Below are positions 1 through 9,841 of a stretch of DNA of 64,000 nt, piece after piece. The translations under genes and the position numbers were made by a program. The stretch spans positions 1-64,000 of the forward strand of contig NZ_JACHIO010000023.1 of NCBI RefSeq assembly GCF_014203225.1. Reading direction: 5' to 3'. This stretch comes from Granulicella mallensis. Its GTDB lineage: Bacteria > Acidobacteriota > Terriglobia > Terriglobales > Acidobacteriaceae. The notes beneath the pieces were generated by a model, which was not told where the DNA came from, made no database searches, and saw nothing but the letters and a program-made list of their open reading frames with translations. Numbering within the stretch: position 1 is the stretch's first letter; the number at the start of each line of letters is the position of its first letter.

Positions 1-126
1 ACAATGGAGACAAACTCTTCCCCAATCTCCTTACCTCTTAGAAAATCTTCACCCTAACTAGGAAAAGTCCTTGCTTCTCAAGAGAGAATCTTCCGGTTCG
101 CGACTCAGCAGAACTACGCAGACGGA

Positions 127-155
127 GCTACCTCGAATGAGAGATTCGAGGTAGC
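127..155 (-). terminator. hairpin terminator after the S1 gene
   Basis: A perfect 12-bp inverted repeat (127-138 with 144-155, arm GCTACCTCGAAT) encloses a 5-nt loop and starts 2 nt past the S1 stop codon. There is no long T tract. Position and stability fit a transcription or mRNA 3'-end terminator. I see no gene in bases 1-126. Confidence 0.6.
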
Positions 156-157
156 GC

Positions 158-1858
158 TTAAGCCAGCTCTACTTCGATCTGCTGCGCCTCTGGATCGAGC
201 TTTACCAGCCGGAAGCTGCGAACCTGGCCGACACCAAGCGGCTCCGGTTGACTGCCTGCGGCAGGCGCACCCGTCTTCCAGCGAGCATTCAGCATGGAGG
301 TCAGCGATGAGAGGTCCAGGGCAGCGCCGCTGTCGCTCTTGGCCTCAACTGCCGCCTTGGCAGACTTCAGGCAGGTGACGCGAATTCCGTCGCCAAGCTC
401 GACAATAGCCGAATCCGCCGACTGCTCAACGACGCGGCCGGAGACCACATCGCCCACCTTGTGCTCTTCCATATACTCTGCAAAGCCCGTGGGGATCAAC
501 TGCTTCATGCTGAGCCGGAGCTGCCGCTTCTCGGGGTCGAGGCCAATCACCTGGGCCTTGACGACCTCTCCGACCCGCAGCACATCCTGCGGATGGTTAA
601 TACGTTTGTCCGCGGTGATCTCACTGATATGAACCAGACCCTCGACGCCTTCCGACAACGCCACGAAGGCGCCGAACTTCATCAGGCGCGTGACAGGACC
701 TTCGATGGCTGCGCCCACAGGAAACTTCTTCGGAACCTCTGCCCAGGGATCTCCGAGTGCCTGCTTCAGGCCAAGAGAGATGCGACGCTCGCCCTGGCTC
801 ACCGACAACACCATCGCATCGACCGAGTCCCCGGCCTTGAGCAGATCGCTGGGCTTCCGCACCTTCTGGACCCACGACATCTCCGAGACATGGATGAGGC
901 CTTCGATCCCCGGCTCCAGCTCAACGAATGCGCCGAAGTCCATCAACCGCGTGACCGTGCCGGTGATGCGCTGGCCTTCCTTGTACTTCTCTCCCGCAGC
1001 CTCCCAGGGCTCCGCCTCGAGCTGTTTGAGTCCGAGGGAAATCCGTTTGCTCTCCGGTTCGACTTTGAGGACCTTGAGCTGAAGCTGTTGGCCGACGGTC
1101 AGAACATCCTCCGGCGTGCCTACGCGGCTCCAGGAGATATCGCTGATATGCAGCAGGCCATCGATACCGCCGAGATCGACAAACGCGCCGTAGCTCGCGA
1201 GGCTGCGAACCTGACCGCTGATGATATCGCCTTCCTTGAGCTCGGCGTAGCGGCTCTGTTCGAGCACGCGAGCCTGTTCCTCCACGAGGACGCGCCGGTC
1301 GACGACGACATCTTCCTCCTCCGTATCCAGCTTGATGATGCGGCAGGTGATCTCCTGGCCGACGAGCTTCTCCATCTCGGCGGCATCGCGCACGCCGCTG
1401 CGAGAGGCCGGCATAAACGCACGCATGCCGACATCGACCGTAAGGCCGCCCTTCACGACTGCCGTCACAACCCCAGAGACCGCGGCCTTCTGCGCAAAGG
1501 CCTCCTCCAGAGAGGTCCAGTCCTTGGGCTGCGCCACGTGAATGCGGGAGAGCTCGTAGTAGCCCTCGGGATTGCGGCCCTTTACCGAGACCGGAAACTT
1601 GCTTCCTGCAGCCAGGCCTTCGGCGTTGTTCTCAAAGGCGGTTCGCGGCAGAACTCCCTCGGTCTTGAAGCCGATGTCCAGATACACGGACTCCGCATCG
1701 ACCGTAACCACGATGCCTTCCAGCTGCTTTGCGCCGTCTTCTGTTTTATGGGAATGGCTGTGCTCGAACTGCGCGAGCAAATCGCCAAACGACTCAGTGG
1801 ACGATTCGGTTGTGTTTTCGACGGGAGGCAAGGAGGTAGGGATCATTTCGTTAGGCAT
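158..1858 (-). CDS. rpsA: 30S ribosomal protein S1 (multi-S1-domain protein)
   Basis: This 566-aa protein is built almost entirely of S1 (OB-fold) RNA-binding repeats. Two divergent N-terminal copies lie near residues 45-110 and 125-190. Three canonical copies follow at about 210-280, 295-365 and 380-450, with recurring GxVxxxxxFGAFV, GxEGLxHxSE and RxISLGLKQ signatures. A degenerate C-terminal copy follows. Number and order match bacterial ribosomal protein S1, which holds mRNA on the 30S subunit during initiation; length is typical. The start (MPNEM) has only a weak upstream AGG. A hairpin follows the stop. I am confident of the family. A non-ribosomal S1-repeat RNA-binding protein is the only alternative. 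Confidence 0.88.
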   Translation of the reverse strand: MPNEMIPTSLPPVENTTESSTESFGDLLAQFEHSHSHKTEDGAKQLEGIVVTVDAESVYLDIGFKTEGVLPRTAFENNAEGLAAGSKFPVSVKGRNPEGYYELSRIHVAQPKDWTSLEEAFAQKAAVSGVVTAVVKGGLTVDVGMRAFMPASRSGVRDAAEMEKLVGQEITCRIIKLDTEEEDVVVDRRVLVEEQARVLEQSRYAELKEGDIISGQVRSLASYGAFVDLGGIDGLLHISDISWSRVGTPEDVLTVGQQLQLKVLKVEPESKRISLGLKQLEAEPWEAAGEKYKEGQRITGTVTRLMDFGAFVELEPGIEGLIHVSEMSWVQKVRKPSDLLKAGDSVDAMVLSVSQGERRISLGLKQALGDPWAEVPKKFPVGAAIEGPVTRLMKFGAFVALSEGVEGLVHISEITADKRINHPQDVLRVGEVVKAQVIGLDPEKRQLRLSMKQLIPTGFAEYMEEHKVGDVVSGRVVEQSADSAIVELGDGIRVTCLKSAKAAVEAKSDSGAALDLSSLTSMLNARWKTGAPAAGSQPEPLGVGQVRSFRLVKLDPEAQQIEVELA

Positions 1859-2000
1859 GATGGTCTGCCTATTATTTTGTCACGAACCACGAATGGGTCG
1901 TCGGACCCTTGCTGTTGAGACCTTTCCCCCACGAACATTCAGGCTCGAGCGCTTGGGGTAGAAAGGTCCGAAGGGCATAGGGAAGACTGTACCCCCCGGG

Positions 2001-2050
2001 GTCCTTCGACTGCGCGTCCCCTGAAGCCGGGACGCTTCGCTCAGGATGAC
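2001..2050. repeat. REP-like intergenic palindromic element
   Basis: The core is a 7-bp inverted repeat, GCGTCCC (2014-2020) and GGGACGC (2029-2035), with an 8-nt loop. It is flanked by GTCCTTCGAC on one side and GCTTCGCTCAGGATGAC on the other. From memory, sequence of this style is common between genes in acidobacteria; only one copy is seen here. Family membership is inferred. Confidence 0.4.
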
Positions 2051-2082
2051 GATTCTGTGGGGAGACCTAAAACAAAAGCTAT

Positions 2083-2125
2083 GTGTGCAGCGGGACGCGT
2101 CAGACTCGATGCGTCCCGCCCACAC
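2083..2125 (-). terminator. hairpin downstream of the S53 protease gene
   Basis: A 9-bp perfect stem (GCGGGACGC 2090-2098 with 2111-2119) is extended by a 5-bp GTGTG/CACAC stem (2083-2087 with 2121-2125) across a small internal loop. Read on the minus strand it is followed by a T-rich stretch near 2066-2080. It lies about 115 nt past the protease stop and fits an intrinsic terminator separating that gene from rpsA. Confidence 0.55.
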
Positions 2126-2239
2126 GCTTAGAGCAGTATTGCTGATACTATCCCCCGGAAGACGGAGAGGAGTGTCGTTTTTGTTGAGAAAAACGACCCT
2201 GAGATTCATGCCCTCGGGTATACCTTCAGCAATACGGCT

Positions 2240-5200
2240 CTACCGCCGGGAGGAATCTCCCTGTACGACGATCGGTACTGAGACGTCATGCGTTGCCGCG
2301 CCTGTCGTTCCGGTAATGACCGCCGTATAGGTTCCAGCGGGAATGGCGGAAGAGCGCCGACCGAACACTTCCGTGTTGAGCAGCACAATCGAAGTGGAAG
2401 GGCGAAGGGTCTGGACGATCGCTGTAGGAGGAACCAGGCAGCTCGGCAACTCCTTGTTCCCACTTGGACCGCCGGTCACCTTGCAACTGAGATTGACTCC
2501 ACCGCTGAAGTTATTGAGCCCCTGCAGTTCCAGGAACGCTACTCCAGACTCGCCGGAACGGATGTTGACGTTCTGCGTGGTTGCGATCAGCGTAAAGTCA
2601 TTTCCGTTTTCAGTGTAGGTAGTCAAAGGGGAGAAGGCATCCTGATAGTTGGCATCTCCTATGTACAGCACCCACAGCTCATTGACACCGCCATAAAGAG
2701 AAGCCCCGCGGAAGCTGATCTGCCCCGTGGCCGTGGCACCGCTCGAGGAAGGCACGAGAACCCCCTCCCCGATCAGAGTTCCCTCATCTACAAGAGCGAA
2801 CTCCCCCGTCGGTGCGATGGTAGCTCCCGAGCCGCCGGAGACAGTGATCGTCGCAGTCAAAGGCGTTGTGGGTTGAATCGGACCAGTGCCCGCAGACGAA
2901 ACTGTAATCCTGGGGAAGGATGGCAGCAGCGGACTGACACCCGCGACCGTCAGATCTTCCCCTGCAGAGACAGAAGGTCCCCAGTTCTGGTCGCCAGGAT
3001 AAGAGGCTTTGATCGTATAGCTGCCGGCGGGAATATTCGCGAAGTAGGCTGCGGCGTAAGAGACTCCGCTGCCCTGCTCGAAGCCGCCGCCGATCTGGGG
3101 CCTCAAAGTCACAACCTGCGGAGGCAGATTGCCCGCGGTGAAGGTCACCTGTCCGGTGGGCGGTACTCCCCCGCCGGTTCCGCTGACCAGAACCTCAAAC
3201 ACAATATTGCCGCCAACCATGATAGAGACTGGAGCCGTCAGGTTAGGTGTAATGAGGCTGGGAGCCCTGACGACGGTGAAGTTGAGCGGCCCCGCCGAAC
3301 TCTGCGCGGTGGGCAGATAGCTCGAATCGCCGCTGTAGACGTATTGAAGGCTATGCTGGCCAATCGGGAGTGCGAGGTTCGAGTACGAGCTGGAACCGGT
3401 CACATCGATGGGGTTGGTCGAGATTGGAATCCCGCGATCGAGAAGCGTAGTTGAGCCGGTGGCCGGTGTACCGACCGTGCTGGCCGATTCTCTTGCCCCC
3501 GCGACCTGCAGGTCGACGAAGAAGACAGTGCCATAGGGGTAGGTCGCTCCATTCTTGATCGGGCCAAGATCGGTCACTGTTGCCACGCCATTCGGGTAAG
3601 TGAGAGTCTCGGCATCGGTCGTGGGACGCAGGACACTCCTTTCCGGACTGATGGAGAACGAGACGGGCTCCGACTGGCTGCCGCTGTATCTCGCATCCCC
3701 GCCATACTGTGCGGTGAGCGAATACGTGCCGCCAGGAAGCTGGTTCGTGGTGAGAGCTCCATGACCCTCTGTATTGAGAGCGATGGTGCCAAGCCCCGTG
3801 GAGGCATACTGAGGGAGGGTTGTGACCAGCGCGACGTTTCCGGTCGGGATGCCGTTACTGCCAAGCACACTCGCGTTCAGATTGACGGACTGGCCATGAA
3901 CGAAGTTCCTGGACGAGGCGCTGAGGGTAGTGCGAGTGCCCTGGAAGCTGACCGTGCCCCAATTGGAGATCAGCTTGCTAACGTCGACCGAACCAAGACC
4001 GCTGGCCAGATCGTAGCCGGGTGTAGCACTCCAACCACCAATCGAGGAGGTCCCACCAGTGGCGTCAGGAACGCATTCAATGGACAGGGCCGTCGTGGAG
4101 CTGCAAGGCACGTTGTTGCTGCCCACCGTAATGTCGTGGAAGACAGCCGGCACGCGCTGAGCCAGGGGATAGAGCACCGTGTTGGCCTGCCCCTGCGGTC
4201 CATACTTCTGGTTCACCAGGGCCATAACACCGGCAAACACCGGAGTAGAGGCAGAGGTTCCGCCGATCTGGGTGACCTGAAGCTGAGTGGTGCCAGGGAC
4301 ATCCCCGGAGCAATCTCCAGGCTCTTCGCAGGTGACATAGGAACTCCCGTTATCGCCATTGGCAGCGAACAGCGAGATATCCGGCAGATCGCGAACGCCA
4401 TCGGCAGGAACGCCGGGGCCGGTCTGCCAGGCTGGCTTGGGATAACCCGTATATTGAGCGCAATCCAGAGTCGTATCAACACCCGAGAGCACCACTACGA
4501 TGCCGTTCAGTGGGTCCTTGCCGGCACCGGGGATCGCACAGGCGCTCTGGCCACCACCGCCGCCTCCAACCTCATCGAGGTTTCCAAGATTCTTGCCGTA
4601 GATGCTGTTGTCCCAGGGCTGCTCCGGAAGTGATTGCAACAGAGAACCATTCTTGTTGTCGTTGGTCTGGCTCCAGAAGTTGAAGACGGTATTCAAGCCA
4701 CCGGGATAGTAGAAGTCGGTACCGCCAACCGAGATGTTCCAGGGCGTGGAGCCGAGTCCATTGACCTGTCTGCCGAACTCGGCAAACTCAGAGCCTGCAA
4801 GGTCGCAACCTGCGGAACCCGCGTCACCGCTGGATACCATCACGGTCTGGCCCTGGGCCGCAGCCTGTTCCCACTCATTGTTGTAGAAGACGTTGCCGAA
4901 GGGAACGTTGAAGGCCTCGCAACCACCGAAGCTGAGACTGAGCACGCTGGCAGCATCGTCCTCCACCGCGCGGGTAACGGCGAGGCTGAGTCCATCGCTG
5001 TAGTCGTTACCGGCTGCGGTGTAGAGGCGAACCGTAGCCTGGGGAGCGATAGCTCCTGAAAGCTCTACGTCGAGATAGGCCTCGATCGAGTCTCCGTTGA
5101 CGCCGGGATCGTTGCCGTCGATGACGACCTGCGGCAGGTTCGGATTGGAGGGATTGGCATCGAGCTTGAAGAGCTTGCGATACGCGGCGACCAGACTGAG

Positions 5201-6025
5201 GTCGATGTTGGTGTCGTTGATGATTCCGATGGTCTGACCGGCACCCGTGATGCCCTGGGAGTAAGCAGGCTGAATATCGTATTGCGTGGCGAGGTCTTCC
5301 GGTGCGAGACCGAGGTCAAAGTCTGCCACGGAAAGGGTGAACTGGGGCTTGAGCTTATGGTTCTGTGGATTGAACTCGGCCGAGCCCAGCAGATGAGAGA
5401 GCGGCTTGGGATGGAAGTCGTTCAATGGGCCGACAGCCGCGATCACCGAACTCAGGGCCGTGGGGATCTGCAGCTCCGACGAGTTCGAATGATGGATCTC
5501 CCCGTTGAGAGAGTACTTATGGAGCGAGGTCTTCAGTGCCGCGCCTACCTGACCGGCCGTGCCGGAGAACTGGATGGCGCTCTTTCCCGCGCTCACCTTC
5601 TCCACCTTCAATCCCTGCGACTCCAGCCAGGAGGTGACGGCGGTCATATCGGAGTCGGCCAGGCCGAACTGCTGGCCGAACTGAGCCGGGGTCAGCCACT
5701 TGTGATAGCTGGGCGAGCCCTGGCTGTGCACGTCGCTCAGGAACTGCTGCAGGGCCTGCTCCTGCGCCTGGGGACGCTTGAGCAGCAGCGTGATGCGACC
5801 GGTCGGGGTGCTGTCGGGAACAGCGCCAAGGTCAGCGGCAGCGCCTTTGCGCACCAGGGGATGCACGGAGCCCTTCAGGGGAGTGACAGCTCCAACATCC
5901 ACCTGGCGCGTGACCTGGGGAGCGGCTTGGCCCTGCGCGGAATGCGCAGCGACCGTTACGAGGAGAGCGAGCGAGAGGAGGCGTAACAACGATTGAGAGA
6001 ATCGACGTGCATCAAACAGGGGCAT
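2240..6025 (-). CDS. secreted pro-kumamolisin / sedolisin (S53) protease with C-terminal Ig-like repeats
   Basis: This is a predicted secreted acid serine-carboxyl protease of 1261 aa. A signal peptide (hydrophobic LLRLLSLALLVTVAA, then AQGQA) is followed by a pro-kumamolisin activation domain (about 60-215) and the S53 catalytic domain (about 235-700). Catalytic residues are visible: E315 and D319 in EAYLDVE, D401 in SSGDAG and S591 in IGGTSAS. A Ca-site-like FHDITVG and GYDLASGLG follow. The C-terminal half consists of several Ig-like (Big_3-type) repeats, possibly for substrate or wall binding. I chose the ATG at 6025 because GGAGAAAG precedes it by about 7 nt and the signal peptide follows directly; a start at 6052 is possible. 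Confidence 0.9.
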   Translation of the reverse strand: MPLFDARRFSQSLLRLLSLALLVTVAAHSAQGQAAPQVTRQVDVGAVTPLKGSVHPLVRKGAAADLGAVPDSTPTGRITLLLKRPQAQEQALQQFLSDVHSQGSPSYHKWLTPAQFGQQFGLADSDMTAVTSWLESQGLKVEKVSAGKSAIQFSGTAGQVGAALKTSLHKYSLNGEIHHSNSSELQIPTALSSVIAAVGPLNDFHPKPLSHLLGSAEFNPQNHKLKPQFTLSVADFDLGLAPEDLATQYDIQPAYSQGITGAGQTIGIINDTNIDLSLVAAYRKLFKLDANPSNPNLPQVVIDGNDPGVNGDSIEAYLDVELSGAIAPQATVRLYTAAGNDYSDGLSLAVTRAVEDDAASVLSLSFGGCEAFNVPFGNVFYNNEWEQAAAQGQTVMVSSGDAGSAGCDLAGSEFAEFGRQVNGLGSTPWNISVGGTDFYYPGGLNTVFNFWSQTNDNKNGSLLQSLPEQPWDNSIYGKNLGNLDEVGGGGGGQSACAIPGAGKDPLNGIVVVLSGVDTTLDCAQYTGYPKPAWQTGPGVPADGVRDLPDISLFAANGDNGSSYVTCEEPGDCSGDVPGTTQLQVTQIGGTSASTPVFAGVMALVNQKYGPQGQANTVLYPLAQRVPAVFHDITVGSNNVPCSSTTALSIECVPDATGGTSSIGGWSATPGYDLASGLGSVDVSKLISNWGTVSFQGTRTTLSASSRNFVHGQSVNLNASVLGSNGIPTGNVALVTTLPQYASTGLGTIALNTEGHGALTTNQLPGGTYSLTAQYGGDARYSGSQSEPVSFSISPERSVLRPTTDAETLTYPNGVATVTDLGPIKNGATYPYGTVFFVDLQVAGARESASTVGTPATGSTTLLDRGIPISTNPIDVTGSSSYSNLALPIGQHSLQYVYSGDSSYLPTAQSSAGPLNFTVVRAPSLITPNLTAPVSIMVGGNIVFEVLVSGTGGGVPPTGQVTFTAGNLPPQVVTLRPQIGGGFEQGSGVSYAAAYFANIPAGSYTIKASYPGDQNWGPSVSAGEDLTVAGVSPLLPSFPRITVSSAGTGPIQPTTPLTATITVSGGSGATIAPTGEFALVDEGTLIGEGVLVPSSSGATATGQISFRGASLYGGVNELWVLYIGDANYQDAFSPLTTYTENGNDFTLIATTQNVNIRSGESGVAFLELQGLNNFSGGVNLSCKVTGGPSGNKELPSCLVPPTAIVQTLRPSTSIVLLNTEVFGRRSSAIPAGTYTAVITGTTGAATHDVSVPIVVQGDSSRR

Positions 6026-6241
6026 GGTTTCTTTCTCCGGCCTTGCAGGCATGGAATACGAAAGCTGGACGAACCTGATGAAAAACTGGACGAATTGAAT
6101 GGAAGTGAACTGCGAATTGCTGATAAGTCTCCATCAACTTTTGCAGAGACGAAAGCCCCATTGGGATTGAATTCCTATGGCCCTTTGGTATATCCACACC
6201 CCACCGGGACAAACATCCGGAAGGTATGCGCTTCGCCAAAT

Positions 6242-6595
6242 TTACTTGCGGGATGGAATGCTCAGGAGCTGACGTCCGAACAGCCGCGCATCTACTGAGT
6301 AAGCACCCGGCCCCAGCAAAGCGACCGCGCCGCTGTTCAGGATAGACATGGCAAGATGGAAGCTGTTATTGCCCCCGGTCTTGAGAAGAACCACAAATTG
6401 GATGAGGCAGCAGAGCATCGAGCCGTAAGGCGTGAACAGCCCGACAACCAGGGAAAACGCGGGCAAGAGAAAGACAATCAGAATCCAGAGCGAAGTCACC
6501 GATGCCCAGTTCGCCGTTCCATCTACGATCAGGGTCGTAGCGGCCGCAACCCGCAGAAGGAGGAGCGCAACGCCTGCCCTTCCAGCCGGAAACAT
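6242..6595 (-). CDS. small DoxX-like integral membrane protein
   Basis: This 117-aa hydrophobic protein has three to four membrane segments (VALLLLRVAAATTLIV, LWILIVFLLPAFSLVVGLF, MLCCLIQFVVLL, MSILNSGAVALLG). It ends in GPGAYSVDARLFG, which resembles the C-terminal motif of DoxX/DoxD-family proteins. Function is unknown. The reading frame stays open to 7315, but that extension lies antisense to the kinase and has no membrane character, so it is not used. The ATG at 6595 is a conservative start; a TTG or GTG up to about 60 nt upstream (for example the GTG before QRLFSMF) is possible. It is divergent from the kinase gene, with 129 bp between. Confidence 0.6.
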   Translation of the reverse strand: MFPAGRAGVALLLLRVAAATTLIVDGTANWASVTSLWILIVFLLPAFSLVVGLFTPYGSMLCCLIQFVVLLKTGGNNSFHLAMSILNSGAVALLGPGAYSVDARLFGRQLLSIPSRK

Positions 6596-6724
6596 GGAGA
6601 ACAGTCTCTGCACGACTCCGAGACTAGCTGCCCCTCCACGACTCAACAACCCCCAACAGGAGGGTCCGGCATCTATCCTTCTGGAAACCGGCTCTTCCTG
6701 CTCTGGAATAAGATACGGATTATC

Positions 6725-9700
6725 ATGCCTGTACCAGCTGACACCCTGAGCGATGCACGGAAGGCATTCGTGCATCGCCTCGCGCTGTTGGCTTATCGGC
6801 TTACAGTCATCCTCCTGCCCGCGCTCCTGTGCCTGCCCGGCTTTGCGCTGAATCCTAATCGAAGCATCTCGCAGTATTCGCACGCCACCTGGCGCATGCA
6901 GGAAGGGTTCTTCAACGGCCGGGCAACCGTGGTTGCACAGACAACCGATGGCTACCTGTGGATCGGAACCCATAATGGGTTGCTGCGCTTCGACGGCGTT
7001 CGATTCAGGCCCTGGACCCCGCCTCTCGGAACAAGGCTGCCGCAAGATGATATCCGGGCACTTCGGGGAGCGCACGACGGAAGTCTCTGGATTGGCACCA
7101 GGGACGGCTTGTTTCACTGGAAGGGCCAGAAGTTGGTACATATCTCCGGCATTTCCGGATCGGTGATCGCAATCGTCGAGGACCGGCAGGGAGATATCTG
7201 GGTAGCGCGCGGAGGACCGGGCGATCCCCAGGGAGTTCTCTGCCAGATCGTTGACGACAAGGCACAATGCTTCAACCAGAACAACGGTCTCCCTGCCGGC
7301 ATCTCGGACGGCCAATCGCTGCTTGTGGATCCAGGCGGCGACCTCTGGATGGGAGCCAACCGTCTGCTGGTTCGGTGGAGAGGAGGTTCCCCTTCGCTCT
7401 ACACGCCGCCCGGACTCTCATCGAACAGCAACGTTGGAATCGACGCACTGGCCGCGTCCCCCGACGGCTCCATGTGGGTGGGACTGGACGAACCGGGCCG
7501 TGGCCTGGGGCTGGAGCGTCTGGTCGAAGGAAACTGGGCCCCGTTTCCTTCACCGGAGCTGGATGGCAGCAAGCTACAGGTGACGGACCTCTTCTCCGAC
7601 CGCGACGGAGCTCTTTGGATTGGAACCGCAGACCAGGGAATCTACCACTATTACAACGGCAGGGTCGATCAATTTCGCAGGACCGATGGCCTTTCCAGCG
7701 ATTTTATCTCTACCTTCTTTCAGGATAAAGAAGGCACCGTGTGGGTAGTTACACCTCAAGGCGTCGACAGCTTCCACGATATCAATGTCACCACCTGGTC
7801 AGCACGCGAAGGACTTACAACCGACAACGTTGTTTCCGTGGCAGCCTCCCATGATGGGACGGTATGGGTCGGCAACGCCGGTGGCCTGGACTCCATCAAG
7901 AGCGGAAAAATATCGTCGATTCGCGAAGGCAAAGGTCTGCCGGGGAACCAGGTACGATCAGTCTTCGAAGACCAGGAGAATCGATTATGGGTTGGAGTCG
8001 ACAACGATCTCACGCTCTACCAGGGCGGCCACTTCAAAAAAATATCCAGGCTGGATGGATCCTCCATAGGGCCGGTCTCCAGCATCACGGAAGATCCCCA
8101 GAAGAATCTCTGGGTCGAGTCTGTACACAACAAGAAGCTCCTGAGAATCCGTGACCTCAAGATTCAGGAAGAGTTCCCGCTCTCGGATATTGATCCAACT
8201 CGTGCTCTGGCAGCCGACGCTCAAGGCAACCTGTGGTTAGGCCTAAGAGAAGGTGGCCTTGCACGTTTTCAGAACGGACACGTGGAGAAGATCCATTTCC
8301 CGCACTCCATGAACTCTCGCGTGCGCCAGATGATTGTCAATCCAGATGGATCCATCTTTGCAGCAAGCAGCTCGGGGATTCTTGCCTGGAAAGAAGGACG
8401 GACGTTCGTTCTGGGAACCCGTAACGGTCTTCCCTGCGATGGGATCAACGGCATGATAGGCGATGAACACAGCAACCTATGGCTGCATGCCTCCTGCGGT
8501 GTGATTGAGATCGATCAATCAGAACTACAGCAATGGTGGAAACATCCGGCAAACACGGTACAGTTCAGATTCTTCGATATGCTCGATGGCACACAGCCTG
8601 GAAATGCCTTCTATGAGCCGGCGGCAAGATCGAAAGATGGACTTCTGTGGTTTGCAAATGGCAGCGTTCTACAGATGGTCGATCCATCCAATCTAATCAG
8701 GAATCCGGTCCCTCCTCCGGTACACGTGGAAGAGATCATAGCGGATCGAAAGCATTACTCCCCCCAGGGGATCATGCGTCTTCCTCGACTTACCAGGGAC
8801 CTGGAGATTGACTACACAGCGTTGAGCTTTGTGGCTCCGCAGAAGATGCGTTTTCGTTATCGGCTGGATGGCCACGATAAAGATTGGCAGGAGGCAGGGA
8901 CCAGGAGACAGGCCTTCTATACCGATCTCTCCCCTGGAAACTATCGCTTTCGGGTACTCGCCTGTAATAACGATGGAGTGTGGAACGAGAGTGGAGCGAC
9001 CCTCTCCTTCTTCATTGTGCCCGCGTTCTATCAAACCTCGTGGTTTCATATTCTTTGCGTGATAGCCGCCGGCAGCATCTTCTGCATCTTTTACCTGGCT
9101 CATCTGAAACGAGTGACGCGCCGCCTTCAGGAACAGCTCGCGGCTCGCCTGGAGGAACGCGAACGGATCGCACGTGAACTTCACGACACCCTGCTGCAGG
9201 GGTTTCAGGGCCTGATGCTGCGCTTCCAATCGGTGCTGAAGAATATTCCCAGCGAAGGACCAGCGCAGCAGATGATGGAGAGCGCTCTGGACCGCGCGGA
9301 CAAGGTGTTGTTAGAAGGACGGCAACGGGTTCATGACCTCCGCGAGGGGAGCATAAACGGCGATGGTCTGTGGAACGACCTGGCACTCTGGGGCGAAGAA
9401 CTCGCAATGGACCGCAGCACTCGATTCAGCGCGACGATCATCGGCACACCCCAACCGCTTACCCCTGCCGCGTCGAATGAGGTCTACCAGATAGGCCGCG
9501 AGGCTTTGACCAATGCCTTCCGTCATGCCTTTGCTGACCGGATTGAAATAGAGATCACCTATGACCATTTAAAGGTAAGGTTGATTATTCGCGATGACGG
9601 AAAAGGCATGGACAATGAGATCCTTAAGCGTGGCCGCTTCGGCCATTGGGGATTGTCCGGCATGCGTGAGCGCGCTCAAAAAATCGGCGCGCAGTTGAAC

Positions 9701-9841
9701 ATCTGGAGCCACGGAGGAGCCGGCACCGAAATCGACCTCAGCATCCCCGCCAAGCTGGCCTACCAGCGGCCACGGAAAAAGTTTGGATGGCATGAATTCA
9801 AGCAAAGAATCATGGGACATCCGGGACAGGAATCATCATGA
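6725..9841 (+). CDS. two-component sensor histidine kinase with Reg_prop beta-propellers and Y_Y_Y domain
   Basis: This 1038-aa membrane sensor kinase has a signal anchor near residues 18-40. A long periplasmic part carries about a dozen Reg_prop blades (GYLWIGTHNGLLRFDG, GSLWIGTRDGLFHW and so on), likely two seven-blade propellers. A Y_Y_Y domain (about 670-760), a TM segment (about 772-795), a HisKA_3 dimerisation domain with phospho-acceptor H820 (ARELHDTLLQG) and a HATPase domain (EALTNAFRHA near 926, DDGKGMD) follow. It should sense an extracytoplasmic ligand, often a glycan fragment in related proteins, and phosphorylate the adjacent regulator, which it overlaps by ATGA. The start is placed at MPVPAD, since the upstream frame overlaps the divergent membrane-protein gene. 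Confidence 0.9.
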   Translation: MPVPADTLSDARKAFVHRLALLAYRLTVILLPALLCLPGFALNPNRSISQYSHATWRMQEGFFNGRATVVAQTTDGYLWIGTHNGLLRFDGVRFRPWTPPLGTRLPQDDIRALRGAHDGSLWIGTRDGLFHWKGQKLVHISGISGSVIAIVEDRQGDIWVARGGPGDPQGVLCQIVDDKAQCFNQNNGLPAGISDGQSLLVDPGGDLWMGANRLLVRWRGGSPSLYTPPGLSSNSNVGIDALAASPDGSMWVGLDEPGRGLGLERLVEGNWAPFPSPELDGSKLQVTDLFSDRDGALWIGTADQGIYHYYNGRVDQFRRTDGLSSDFISTFFQDKEGTVWVVTPQGVDSFHDINVTTWSAREGLTTDNVVSVAASHDGTVWVGNAGGLDSIKSGKISSIREGKGLPGNQVRSVFEDQENRLWVGVDNDLTLYQGGHFKKISRLDGSSIGPVSSITEDPQKNLWVESVHNKKLLRIRDLKIQEEFPLSDIDPTRALAADAQGNLWLGLREGGLARFQNGHVEKIHFPHSMNSRVRQMIVNPDGSIFAASSSGILAWKEGRTFVLGTRNGLPCDGINGMIGDEHSNLWLHASCGVIEIDQSELQQWWKHPANTVQFRFFDMLDGTQPGNAFYEPAARSKDGLLWFANGSVLQMVDPSNLIRNPVPPPVHVEEIIADRKHYSPQGIMRLPRLTRDLEIDYTALSFVAPQKMRFRYRLDGHDKDWQEAGTRRQAFYTDLSPGNYRFRVLACNNDGVWNESGATLSFFIVPAFYQTSWFHILCVIAAGSIFCIFYLAHLKRVTRRLQEQLAARLEERERIARELHDTLLQGFQGLMLRFQSVLKNIPSEGPAQQMMESALDRADKVLLEGRQRVHDLREGSINGDGLWNDLALWGEELAMDRSTRFSATIIGTPQPLTPAASNEVYQIGREALTNAFRHAFADRIEIEITYDHLKVRLIIRDDGKGMDNEILKRGRFGHWGLSGMRERAQKIGAQLNIWSHGGAGTEIDLSIPAKLAYQRPRKKFGWHEFKQRIMGHPGQESS

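Larger units (their letters stand above)
1859..2239. other. intergenic region upstream of rpsA with two inverted repeats
   Basis: This 381-bp stretch lies between the protease stop (2240) and the S1 start (1858), both genes on the minus strand. It should hold the rpsA promoter and leader, but I find no convincing -35/-10 pair. It contains a terminator-like hairpin (2083-2125) and a REP-like element (2001-2050), listed separately. No credible gene is visible. Confidence 0.6.

Noticed and set aside
461-1918. 485-codon plus-strand open frame opposite the S1 gene
   Set aside because: It is antisense to a clearly conserved protein, its product is rich in H, R and L with no domain, and such frames are expected in high-GC DNA.
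6596-7315. N-terminal extension of the DoxX-like frame
   Set aside because: It runs antisense into the kinase coding region and the translated part has no membrane or domain character.
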